From: Phycomyces blakesleeanus NRRL 1555(-)
Lineage: Eukaryota; Mucoromycota; Mucoromycetes; Mucorales; Phycomycetaceae
DNA length: 64,000 nt
Assembly: GCF_001638985.1 (NCBI RefSeq)
Contig: NW_017265153.1
Location: forward strand, 62,001 to 126,000
Direction of reading: 5' to 3'
Made by a program: the position numbers and the translations under genes. Below the pieces are notes generated by a model. That model had not been told where the DNA came from. It searched no databases and saw only the letters and a list, made by a program, of their open reading frames with translations. Shown one piece after another: positions 23,208 through 34,200 of this stretch (within the stretch, counting starts at the first letter, position 1; each line of letters begins with the position of its first letter).

Positions 23208-24582
23208 ATGGAATCTACCCGTGAACGATCTTCAATCGGCCGTAAAACCATCAATACAGCCAAACCAGCTACAATCACCAATGATAGACTATCATCCGAA
23301 CAGTTAATTTCTCTTAGTCGTCGAATTGATCCATCTGAGCTTCTACCACCAAACTGTCCACCAACAAAGCCGGATCTTCCGCCATTCCTCTACCAAACAT
23401 GTAGTGACCTTTGGTCCAGACAACCTCTCCCTACCCATCCCAATATTCATCTCCTTGCTGATCTCTTCAAAATACGCTTCACTCAAGCAAAATGCCGACT
23501 TTCTAATCTCCTCAAAGACATACCAGACCACCCTCTTTCTCACTCCCTACAAACACCCTCCATGCACTGCATTCAACCCCTTTTTAAACACCACATGCCA
23601 GGTACACTCAAACGTACGGTCGGAAATGGCAAGAATCTTTTTCACTTGGGAGGCCGGAAAAATATATTGCCCTCTCCTTCACTACCTACTATTCGACGTC
23701 GCAATACCAAAGGACATAAAAAGAAAGCACCTGTCTTGCAGGCCAAGACAAAAAGAACTCCAGGAACTAGACGACAACCTCAAGCACAGCTTATTCCGCC
23801 CATAACTTTGGAGGATGGTACGTCATTGATTATAATGATAACAAAAAATAAAGAGAGAAAGAAAAGAAAGAAAAGAATAGAAAAAGGAGAAGTAGAAAAA
23901 AAGGAAATCTCATGGCGGTCTAGGATCGGTTGTTTTTGTTTGTGAGCCATGCAATAAACGTTACAAGAATCGTGGTGGGTTGATCTACCATCTCGATCGC
24001 TGCCAATACCAATTAGACAAGAAAGAGGAAGATCCTGTAATCATGCACTGCGTTTGTGATAAGCCAAGCGAAGATAGTAGAGAGCGGATTCAATGCGATG
24101 ACTGTAGAGAATGGCTTCATCTTGACTGCATCACCAAACCGACTACGAGTGAATTTCATTGTCCACGATGTGTAACGTCATATGAATTACCTCAACCAGT
24201 TGATGGTCTCATTTGGAATCCAGACTTATCTGATCCTCATGGCCAGGTCATTGCTGCATGGCGAGATCCTCATCACACGCTCACGACAGAAGCTGCAAAT
24301 GAAGCGTGGAACAGATTAAGTGAGGATACATATAGAACCAACGAAAGGCATACTTTTTCTCATTTGTCTGCTCCAGACAATAATAGTCTCACCCGACAAT
24401 TTTCTTTCGTTGACACTCTATCAGGTACTGGACTAGATGATGTTGACTATGATGATACAGACTATATGTCTGTTCAGCAACTCAACAACCAACTACCTTC
24501 TTCGGCTCTCTCTTGCGAAGATGATAACTTGTGGTTTGAATTTACAAGCTTTGATGATGACCATTTAAGCCCTATCCACTAA
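23208..24582 (+). CDS. C2H2 zinc finger plus PHD finger protein, likely chromatin-associated
   Basis: Exons 23208-23817 and 23924-24582 (phase-1 join, 106-nt intron) give 422 aa. The N-terminal half is basic and Pro/Ser-rich with Lys/Arg clusters (RRRNTKGHKKKAP) that may act as nuclear signals. The intron falls just before a single C2H2 finger (VFVCEPCNKRYKNRGGLIYH). About 20 residues on is a PHD finger with the C4HC3 pattern: MHCVCDKP, RIQCDDCREWLHLDC, FHCPRC. The C-terminal third is acidic with Asp-rich stretches. PHD fingers usually read histone H3 tail modifications; a finger-PHD pairing also occurs in d4/DPF proteins, but those have two PHD fingers. I know no named orthologue. The start is the first ATG of the long frame; an extra 5' exon upstream of a possible acceptor at 23140 cannot be excluded. 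Confidence 0.75.
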
Positions 24583-24856
24583 GAAATACTTCTTTTGCAC
24601 GTACGCACACATATACACGCATAAATCACCCAAACAGCGCGGTGAATTAGTATATAAATATAAAAACAAAGGCAGGTGAATAGACCTCCTCTATTTTATT
24701 TTATGTGTGCGCGCGGTCGTTCGTTCGTTCGTGTGGGTGTGGGGGTGTGTAATTGTGTGTGCATGTGCATGTGTATATAATAGTAACAATAACAATAAAA
24801 ATAAAAGATAAAAAAGAAAGAAAAAAAGAAACTTGCTGGTCGAGAGAGGCTTCTGC

Positions 24857-27800
24857 TTATTGGAATAATGTCTCTTCGTGTTTCTTCTTTGACTTAACTA
24901 CGCCTCCTTTAGTCTGAGCAGATTCATGGTTGGCAAGTTCAGGAGGCACTTTTGAAAGAGGTGATTTTACCATCATCTGTTTCAGGTCATACATAACCTC
25001 TGTGTCGGTATTTGACAAGAAGGTTATTGCTACACCAGTCTTTCCTGCACGACCAGTACGACCGATACGATGGGTGTAGTCTGCAATATTTACCACAAAA
25101 TAGAGATGATATTAGTTACCATTTTAACTAAATCGTATTGTGCCTTGCTCACTATACCTTCAATATTGTTGGCCATGTCGTAGTTAATAACCAGAGAAAC
25201 GTTTTTGACATCAATACCACGACCAGCGACATCGGTAGCCACAAGTATATCGGCCGATCCTGTTTTTACTTGAGAAAGAGCAGACTCTCTATTTTGATGA
25301 AGTTTAGATTGAATGTAAATGACAGCAATTTCAAGAAGAGGGAGAAGCATTGTACTATAATTATTACCTCTGTTCCTGAGATTTACCACCGTGCAAAGTA
25401 ACAGCTTGGTGACCCAGTCTGTTGAGCGCCTTTGCAAGAACATCCACACCCTTCTTTTGGTTAACAAAGATAATAATTGGTGGTGCATAGTTTCCAGAAT
25501 TGAGGATCTCCAAAAGACGGTTCCTAATACAATTGTTGTTAGACCATTTGTAAATGGTTTCTTTTTTGAATGTCCCACTCTTCAAAAAGACACTTACTTC
25601 TTCTTATTCTCATCATTGATCATCTCCACACGCTGTTCAACTGACTCGACGGCCTGACCGGCCTGACCAATTGTGACTACTGCAGGACGACGCAGATACT
25701 TCTTTGCGAGACGTTCTACTGCAGGAGGCATGGTAGCTGAAAACATAGTGGTTTGTCGGAACTTGCGACCACTGTTTGTTACCATCAAAGCTTCAATGTT
25801 TTCTGCCTCATCTCCTTCAGGCTTGACATTGGATACTGGCAGGGCATCCAGAATCAAATTGACATCAGTCTCAAAACCCATATCAATCATACGATCGGCT
25901 TCATCCATGACCACATAAGTACACTGATTGAGTACTAAAATTCGACGGTCCAAGAAATCTCGGAGACGACCAGGAGTAGCAATAATAATTTCGGCACCAT
26001 TACGCAAATTAAAAGATTGTTCTTCAATAGCGTGCTGAATAAAAACAAAATAATTTTTTAAAAGAAGTTTGAAATGATATATATATATATATGTGTATGT
26101 ATGTATGTATGGCTATAAAGAAGAAGACATATACTTACACCACCAATAACGGACACACAGTTGAATCCAAGAGGTGTACAGAACTTGAGTGTTTCTTGCT
26201 CGATCTGTTGAGCCAATTCACGAGTTGGGGCCATGATAAGTGCATAAGGACCATCTGACATGTTTTCCTCTGTCAACTTTGGAAGATCCGAGATGTAAAC
26301 CAACAAAGGAATAACGAAAGAGGCAGTTTTACCAGAACCTTTCCAAGGCAAGGGAGGGAAATTGATAATCAATAAACATTGTGATAAGAAGAATACAATA
26401 AGCACAATATATATATATGCGTACCTGTTTCTGCAACGCCGATAATATCTCTGCACTGAATTCCGATGGGGATTGCCTGTCTCTGAATAGGTGTTGGTTC
26501 CTTGTAACCAACCTGATCGATGATCTTCAAGACATTATCAGGTAGCCCAGATTCCTTCCATGATCGAATAGGTCTTGGAATACCACCACCCTTTGTTGAG
26601 ATATTGAAGTCTTCTTTGAAAATACGCCAGTCTCTTTCTGCCATTTGTTCCAAAGGCTTCTCTGTCCAGTGACGATCGTCCCACATCATCTTGGCTTCTC
26701 TCTTCTTGTCCATCTCTATAAGTTCTCTATATATATATCTTACATTAACATTTTCCTTTCTTTGCTTTTCTTCCTTCCATCCTCTATGATACTATATATA
26801 TATATGTAGGCTTTACTCACGCTGCTCTTTCGATCTCTTCGTCTGTGCGTCTCTCCTTCAACATTTGGTTGTAGAACTCCGATTTCTGCTTTTTCTGTTC
26901 CTTAATGTCAATACCTGCAATATGTCCACGACCAAACATTTGTGCATTGTGGGGATTTGCGTACAGAGGATTGAAGTCATAGGATGTATCTTCTCCTGCA
27001 TCCCAGTCAAACACAAACTTGCGCTCATTCATACGTCTGATCTTTCTCTTTTTTCGCTCACCACCGATGTAACGTTCTCTGATGGCTTGTTTTTCTTTCT
27101 CAGTTAGGTTTGACATGTCAACGTCTTCGGGGTCTACGGCTGCCTCTCTCTCTCTCATCCTGCTGTCCCGTCCTCGATTGTCACGATCATTGCGTCTATC
27201 TCTGTCGTAGCGTCCATACCGCGACTGATGCTGCTGCTCTTGGATTTTTCGGTGCTCGTCCTCGGCTTTGAAGTCAAAGTCTTGTCTTGCTTTTCGTTCT
27301 TCTTCTTGTTTTTTACGTTGTTCTTCAACATCCTTTTGACGTTTCTCTAGGGCAAGCTTAGCACGCTCTTCTTTAGTTAGGAATTTTGGCTGATTAAATA
27401 TATATATATATATATAAGATGTTTTGGTTAGATGAAACTTTAGTTTGAGCTTTTTTTTGTTTTTGCTTTTGGTGGCAATGTACCTTGTCTGTTTCCAATT
27501 TATCTTTTTCTTTTTTCTCCAAGATCTCTTCGATCGACACCGGCACACGCTTTTTAGGCTCTTCTTCTACAGGTTCTGCGACCTTTTCTGATTCAGTGCG
27601 CGGATTGCGTCGATCTGCGAGATCTTTCAAGTCTTGCCTAGAGCTTTTGTCGCGGTCGTGGCGATCGTCTCTAGATGGACCTCTGGCATCATTGCGTCGG
27701 TCGAATCTTCGGTCGTCTCGTTCACGATCATCGCGATCTCTTCTGGGTCTATCACGGCGGTCGTCGTAGCGTCGATGGGGGGCATGACGGTCATCACGGC

Positions 27801-27888
27801 GCTCATCACGGCGGTCATTGTATCGTTCACGATCATAGCCATCTGGACCACGACGTGGTGGTGAGCGTGAATAAGGGCGAGAGGACAT
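24857..27888 (-). CDS. PRP28: Spliceosomal DEAD-box ATPase Prp28/DDX23
   Basis: U5 snRNP-associated ATPase that helps exchange U1 for U6 at the 5' splice site. Eight exons: 27888-27484, 27389-26821, 26726-26425, 26338-26139, 26034-25598, 25523-25368, 25288-25158 and 25080-24857, summing to 807 aa. The N-terminal 130 residues are dense in Arg-Asp and Arg-Ser, as in DDX23. The middle is charged ([20 protein letters not shown], a Prp28 hallmark). The helicase core shows the Q motif [14 protein letters not shown], motif I AETGSGKT (split by an intron), [19 protein letters not shown] in [18 protein letters not shown] in [17 protein letters not shown] and [10 protein letters not shown]. All catalytic motifs look intact. 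Its 3' end converges with the PHD gene, about 275 bp away. Several introns contain (TA)n tracts. Confidence 0.95.
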
Positions 27889-28110
27889 TTGTATTTAATA
27901 GTTTAAAAACAAAAAGATACAACCACAATTACTATAATATATATATATTTATAATAATATTTAAATATATACAATTATTATTATTTTTATATTTTTTTTT
28001 GGTCGAAACACTTGTCAGTGTGGTTGCAGTGGTGAGTAAGTACTGTACGCTTAATTTGACCGAATACGTCACAAGAAAAAAAACTCCGGTGTCTACCATA
28101 AATCGAACAG

Positions 28111-28167
28111 TCTATGTGTCTATGTGTCTGTGTGTCTGTGTGTCTGTGTGTCTGTGTCTGTGTGTGA
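28111..28167 (+). repeat. TGTGTC/TCTGTGTG minisatellite
   Basis: Imperfect tandem array of an 8-nt TCTGTGTG-type unit, with early units carrying TCTATGTG. It lies in the Prp28-transporter intergenic region. Confidence 0.8.
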
Positions 28168-28470
28168 TATTTGTGTTGGTTTAATTGGTGAAAGTTGGCC
28201 AAGATATCAGATAGACTTTATGGATCTTGTTTTTTTTTATGTGCTTAGGATCAATAGATCAACATAAACAATCCAAGGTTTCTTTTTATTTTTTATTTCG
28301 TATTCTGCTACTTTAAATTACTATTTTTCATACAGAAAATGGATGTCCGTTTGGATGTAAAAGAAAAAGAAAAGCTCTATTTGTGGATAACAAATAAGAA
28401 AAACCTATTTTATAAAACATACACATACAGACACATAATTTGTTATATTTTGTTATATTAAAGACTTCTT

Positions 28471-28496
28471 TATATATATATATATATATATATATA
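28471..28496. repeat. (TA)n microsatellite
   Basis: Uninterrupted TA dinucleotide run of about 26 nt in intergenic DNA. Confidence 0.9.
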
Positions 28497-28658
28497 TTCA
28501 CATACATGTATTGGAGACTAATGAGTTTGTCTTTCTATAGATTTGCAGACAAGATGACAAGAAGAAGACTAAATCCAATTTATAGACCGAGGGAAAACAT
28601 TATTTGTTTAGAAGCTTGATTTATTAATACAATATAGCCTTGGCGAGACCTTTAATAT

Positions 28659-28660
<2 letters not shown>

Positions 28661-28694
<34 letters not shown>
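28661..28694. repeat. (AT)n microsatellite
   Basis: Uninterrupted AT dinucleotide run of about 34 nt, the longest in the window. Confidence 0.9.
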
Positions 28695-28696
<2 letters not shown>

Positions 28697-29481
28697 GTGT
28701 ATTATGGTTAAAAGGTTTTTATTTGAATATAAATAAAGTATATATATTTTTTAGCGATAATAATGTCAAGGTAACAAATGGCAATGTTAATAATAATATT
28801 TTGATTTAATATAATTATGATAGCTGTCAAGGTATTTATCATTATAATTATAAAGATATGAGACTATTTTTTAGGTAACTAGGCAACATAGAATATAAGT
28901 ATTGTAAACACCAAAAGAAGAAGAAAATAGGTAAACAAGGTAGAAATCTTATAAAGATAAAGAGGGAAAAGCTTGAAAGAATAAAAAGGCTGTTATTTTA
29001 TTTTATTTTGTATTTATTTATATTTATTTTATATATTTATTCTTTGGCTGCTGTTTCTGTTGGATATTGGCTTTCGTTGCTAGTTAGTGTTTGGCATGAG
29101 GAACATAACTTTCTGGCTACGCAAATTTACATTTTTATGCAGGAGTACGTATGCGTGGAATTGAAGCGAGGATAGAACATATGGAGGTTTGAGTTGGGGA
29201 CTTTATTTTATTTTTTCTGCCTCTCTCTATCTGTAATGTCTTTATAGTCTTTGGACGGTGATTATAAGCAAATGCTATTCTATTTATTTACTTTCGGATG
29301 TCCTTGTTTGCTACAGCGTCCAAAAAAAGGCATAAAAAGAAAGGCAAGTAGATGACGCAGAATGTTTTTACTTTAATCTTTTCTTTCTTTCTCTATTTAT
29401 TTCTACTTCTCTTTCTCTTTCTCTTTCTCTATCTTTGCTTCATTCTTGCCTTGAAACTTAACCTTGTCTGGCTTATAATTC

Positions 29482-31460
29482 ATGACCAAGGAACTGGCAA
29501 TAACCTTCGACAATGCTACCAAGCATGAGTCTTCTAGTTCCACAAAGGTAGAATGGGAGCACATCGACAATAGTCTGGACGGATCTGTCACTTGCTGTGA
29601 AGACACACCTTCGATTATCTCGTCTTCTCAAGACACAATAGACGTTTTGGACAAGCCGAGTATGTGGACAAGAATTAGATGTACTGCCATTAGCCTCTTC
29701 AAAAGGTACTGGTTTTTGGTCGGACTAGGTTTCGCAATAGGTCTGGCATGGGCCATCCCAGATGTCGGCAAGACCAATGGCGTTCTCCAGGCGCAATACA
29801 CCATCCGATGGGGTGCGGTTATCCTGATATTCTTACTGTCTGGTCTCGGTATAGAAGTCAGAGAGCTTTTTCATACATTCTTACAGTGGAGACTTCACCT
29901 GGTTGTCCAGATAATCAGTTTTATTATCATGCCTCTTACCATGTACACCGTCACCTACATCTTTATGAGCGCCAATGCCCCGATGGACAACATGATGTAT
30001 AAAGGGTGGATCATTGCGTTGTCGACCAGTACGACTGTCTCTTCAAATGCGATTATGACTCGAAACGCCGGGGGCAACGATGGTGCTGGTAATATTTGCT
30101 TTTTAGTTTCTTAGTCTTTTTCGATGTGCCAATCAGAGGATAGTTGGAGGAGTATTGTGCCTTTGATTTTCCTTGCCTTGCTTTGTTTTGCTTTGCTTGG
30201 ATTTGCATTGTTTTAAGCTTGTCTTCTTATCTTATCCATTTTGTTTTTCTTTGGTTTTTTTGACACACAGCTCTATTCAACGCCGCGGTTGGTAATATCA
30301 TGGGTGTCTTTATTTCTCCTGCATTGATTGAATGTAAACTGCTCATCTCTTCTTTGTGTCTTTTTAGCTATTTTATTTTAAAGCAAAAAGATTAATAGCA
30401 AATTAACCTTTTTATATGTGTATGATATGTATGTGGTATACAAACAAATCTATATATCACTATCATTATATGCTTTTGTTTAGTGTTTGAGAATGACACT
30501 ACACTATTTCCCCCAGGAACCGAACGTGGAGATCCCAACTATCTCTCCATTCTCAAGACTATGGGACTTACTGTTCTCTTACCATTAGTAGCAGGACAGG
30601 CCATTCGTTACTTTTTCCCTAAACAAACGACTTATCTGGCGGCCAAACTCCGGTTTCCAATCATCAACAGCTTGGCCCTCATAGTTCTGGTTTGGTCTGT
30701 GTTTTGCGATGGTGTGGCGAGCAATGCGTTTGTGAACATGAAGACTGTCGATATCCTGGCCATTTTGTTTGTCGACATGTTTATGTATCTATTTGGCTGC
30801 GGTCTCTGTCTGTTTGTTGCTCGTCTCCCGTGGCCTAGACGATACATTAGAGAGCCTATTTGGGTCAGAAAGTGGAGGTTCTCAAAAAAAGATGCAGTGG
30901 CAATCATGGTAAGTGCTCTTTACTTTTAATCAATTTTTACAATAAAAAAAATTCAAGATTTAAAAAAAAATTCAAAATTCACAATTCAAAATTCAAGATT
31001 CAAGATTATGCATGTTTCTGTGCATTTGTATATTAATACATTTAATGTTCTCCAGTACTGTGGATCTACAAAGGCAGCATCTATGGGCATAGTGTTGATC
31101 AATGTGCTTTACAATAAGAGCAGTTATGATGTTGTTGGTGTTCTATCACTCCCATCCCTATTGTACCATATCTCACAGTAAGTTGATCCGATGCTTTTTT
31201 GGAACTAGATTTATAAATCACATCTGACTTGTATAACTAAAATTATCATTGGTTTTTACAGACTCTTCCTTGGAAACTTTCAAGTTGGTTTTTTAAAAAA
31301 GTGGGTCAAAGAAGGTGAAAGAGAGTTAACAGAAGCTGATGGACCCCACGACACCTCATACGAGTCCAGGATGACATTACCGAGATTCACAAAGGGACAA
31401 GTCATAATAGACGAGATCAAGGAAATCAAATCCCACCCTCAGGTTGCCCCCACTGCATAA
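29482..31460 (+). CDS. SBF-like transporter of the SLC10A7/Rch1 family
   Basis: Integral membrane protein of the sodium/bile-acid-symporter-like fold. Fungal Rch1 and human SLC10A7 relatives act in calcium homeostasis. Exons are 29482-30088, 30271-30333, 30484-30908, 31056-31177 and 31262-31460, summing to 471 aa with matching phases. A hydrophilic N-terminus of about 75 residues is followed by roughly ten hydrophobic helices. Family-like stretches are RYWFLVGLGFAIGLAWAIP, ILIFLLSGLGI, ALSTSTTVSSNAIMTRNAGG, LFNAAVGNIMGVFISPAL and YCGSTKAASMGIVLINVLY; the Thr/Ser/Asn-rich broken helices fit the ion-binding crossover of this fold. The cytoplasmic tail is charged. The start is the first ATG after a long pyrimidine tract. 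Substrate cannot be told from sequence. Confidence 0.88.
30941..31007 (+). repeat. Degenerate ATTCAAA/GATTCAA repeat inside an intron
   Basis: Intron 3 of the transporter gene holds repeated AAATTCAA and AAGATTCAA units over about 65 nt. It looks like slippage-derived low-complexity DNA. Confidence 0.7.
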
Positions 31461-34200
31461 ATACCACCTTTTCTCTTGTTTTCGTTCTTCTTCTTCTTTT
31501 GTTATTACTATTCTTACTATTCTTACTGTTCTATTCTATTATATTCTATTCTCATCATGCTCTAATCATAAATATCAGTTTATTCACAATTTGTAATGGA
31601 ATGAATTGTATCACTCATGTATACATCTCTATATATAATATATATTTATATATTTAAACCAAAAACTGCAACAAAATGATTATTAAAATTACTATTATTT
31701 ATCTCTTTTTCTCTCTTCCTTGGTCTTTTAAACCTCTCGTTCAACATTTTGTATTGGATAATATTTTAAATATGAATGGTTTCAAATTAATATTATTATT
31801 GCTTTGTATTTCAATACAAACCACCTTATTGTATTCGATCTTTCTGTTTTTCTGTGTTGATGATATTGTTGATGATAAGCAGATTTCTAGCTGTCCCTTT
31901 TGCATAGACTCAATACGGAAGGTACAAGTAGATTTTTTTTAATTTGGAAGATCTATTATTGCTAATAAATAAATAAATAAATAAATAAAATACTGCCACG
32001 TTTGTGACATTTAGTTATCATTATAAATATATGAAATGATCCCAGTAAATACCAAACAAGCTGATACTTCTTTTTTCTTTATTGGTTTGTTTTATATCAA
32101 TACAAAGGAGTGCTTTCGAAAAATCAAAAGAGTCGGGTTTTTTCAAATACAAGTTTCTTGTTCTTAATCCATATTTAATAACAGCAACAACAAGAACAAG
32201 AACAACAAAAAGAAGGGTGAAAAGTCGAGTATTTAGCTGTTACAAGTATATCTTCATTTGGTTTTTGGTTTTTGTTTCTTGGGGACCAGATGTTTTTGAT
32301 TTGTTGCCTCATATACACAGTTTATGCACAACCCAAGATAAGGGACCAATTAAATAATATCCGGTTGTGTTAAATATATAAATATATATTTCATGTGTTT
32401 TGGATCAAAGAAAGACATATGATTTGTCTTGATCTACACCTACTGTTATCAAGATTATTACAAAGTCTTGCATTGAATATGTTTGTATCTGTATATATTT
32501 ATTTATTTGTGTGTGTGTATATGCCGATTGTGCAGATTGTACTTACTGGTCATTTAACATTCAAATGATTTACTTTATAAATAAATGAAGAAATTAGTAC
32601 TGTAATTTGTGCTTTATGATTGAGGCGCTCTTACTTAAACACAGTACATAAAACTGTTTATATATCATTTGTTAAATATAAGGAAAGATATTTAATACGC
32701 AGAAATCAGAACTATGTATTAGAATTTAATGTTGCATTTGATCGCTCTGTCTCAGTGGGCGTAAAAATACACGCCCACCACCGAAACATACGTACACACA
32801 ATTATTAAAACAATAATTAGATCAATCAAACCAGTAGTTATTTACAGGTTACTATACATCTATGTATATATGTATATATGTATTTATTGTACAGTTTTTG
32901 TTTACAAAGACGAAGAAGAAGAAAAAAACATGTGCTAACAAATTAGCTTTACTGTTTTTGATACTAGGATTTTTGTGAGCTTTACTAGGGCTCTGTTATT
33001 GCAGCAAGTATATGTGTGTGTATGTAATGTGTGTGTTTGTGTGTGTTTTTAAGTTTTGGGGTGAGTTATCAAGATAATAGGAATAAACAGATATCAGTGA
33101 TAAATGCATGCACTATGTGCATATGTATGCCTGTAAAATTATATACGTTTCTGTTTTTTTTGTGTATAAAATGAGTAAATTCCTAGTAGACATGATGTCA
33201 AATATTGATCTGTATGTTCTTATACTCGAGTTTTTTGAGCTAACTTGCGATTGTCTTCATAATAAGTCTATTAAAATGATAGATATTGATTAAAGGGATC
33301 TATTGTAATAAAGAACATAAAAGGTAGTCATCACAACAATGATAGCATAGTAAGAGTCTTGGAGTTTGACATCAGAAATAGGTTTGGGGAAGCTCTATTG
33401 TTGCCTTGTTTCTGTGTTTTCTTTTCTATTTTATACATATTAAAGACCCCCCTAAGATTTCTTCAGATCTCCTTGTTTTCATCCCCTTTTCTTGTGTGAT
33501 TTGCTATACAATTTGCGTTTGTTTTGTATTCTATCTTACTTTCGTTCCATAATCTGTATATAATAATTAGAATAACTATAAATATTTAATCTTTGAAACT
33601 TTTGTTTGATCAATACAATTGTGTTGTCTAGCATCAAATTTGAGCATATAAACTTATAATCTTAACCGCTGGCTTTCAGAGCTTACTTATTATGGTCTGT
33701 TTTGCTATGTATAAATAGAATATGTAGAGAAGATAAGCACCATGTCAAAGTGATTCATCGTCAATTATTCTCTTCATTTCACCCCCCTTTCTTATTTTTT
33801 TTTTATCTCTTTACATATTATATAAAATTTATATTCAAAGTTACAAATGGCTAGTGTATCTGGTTATGTTTGTAGCCAAAATAGCACAGAAACTATGGTA
33901 CAAACTAATCGGCCCTCCTGTTAATGAATAAATGAAGGCTGGATAACTCAATAAATGAAGAACTTATTGAAATCGGCTCAATACAAATTTGGATCTTTTT
34001 TTCATTCTTTCCTTATTTATAAATATCATCTATATATGTATATACTTGTGTATACTTGTGTATATTTGTACGTGTACTCTTGTATATATATATGTGTGTG
34101 GGTTTGTAGTGATGGTAATGATTACCATAAAAAATATTATTATTACAATTACAATTATTATTATTTTCAATACATCTTATAATTATTATTATGTGGAAGA
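31461..34200. other. AT-rich convergent intergenic region
   Basis: Lies between the 3' ends of the transporter and the zinc-finger gene. It contains an (AAAT)n run near 31963-31988, (TG)n runs near 32509 and 33015-33045, and other short (TA)n runs. Only short reading frames of biased composition occur. No RNA gene seen. Confidence 0.5.

Larger units (their letters stand above)
27889..29481. other. Divergent intergenic region rich in simple repeats
   Basis: Shared 5' region of Prp28 (minus) and the transporter gene (plus). It is AT-rich with a TGTGTC-type minisatellite and two long (TA)n runs, listed separately. A pyrimidine (CTTT)n tract at about 29376-29431 lies just before the transporter start. 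No gene is seen. Confidence 0.5.

Noticed and set aside
27675..28184. 169-codon plus-strand frame rich in His and Gly
   Set aside because: Antisense to the Arg-Asp-rich N-terminus of Prp28; composition reflects that repeat.
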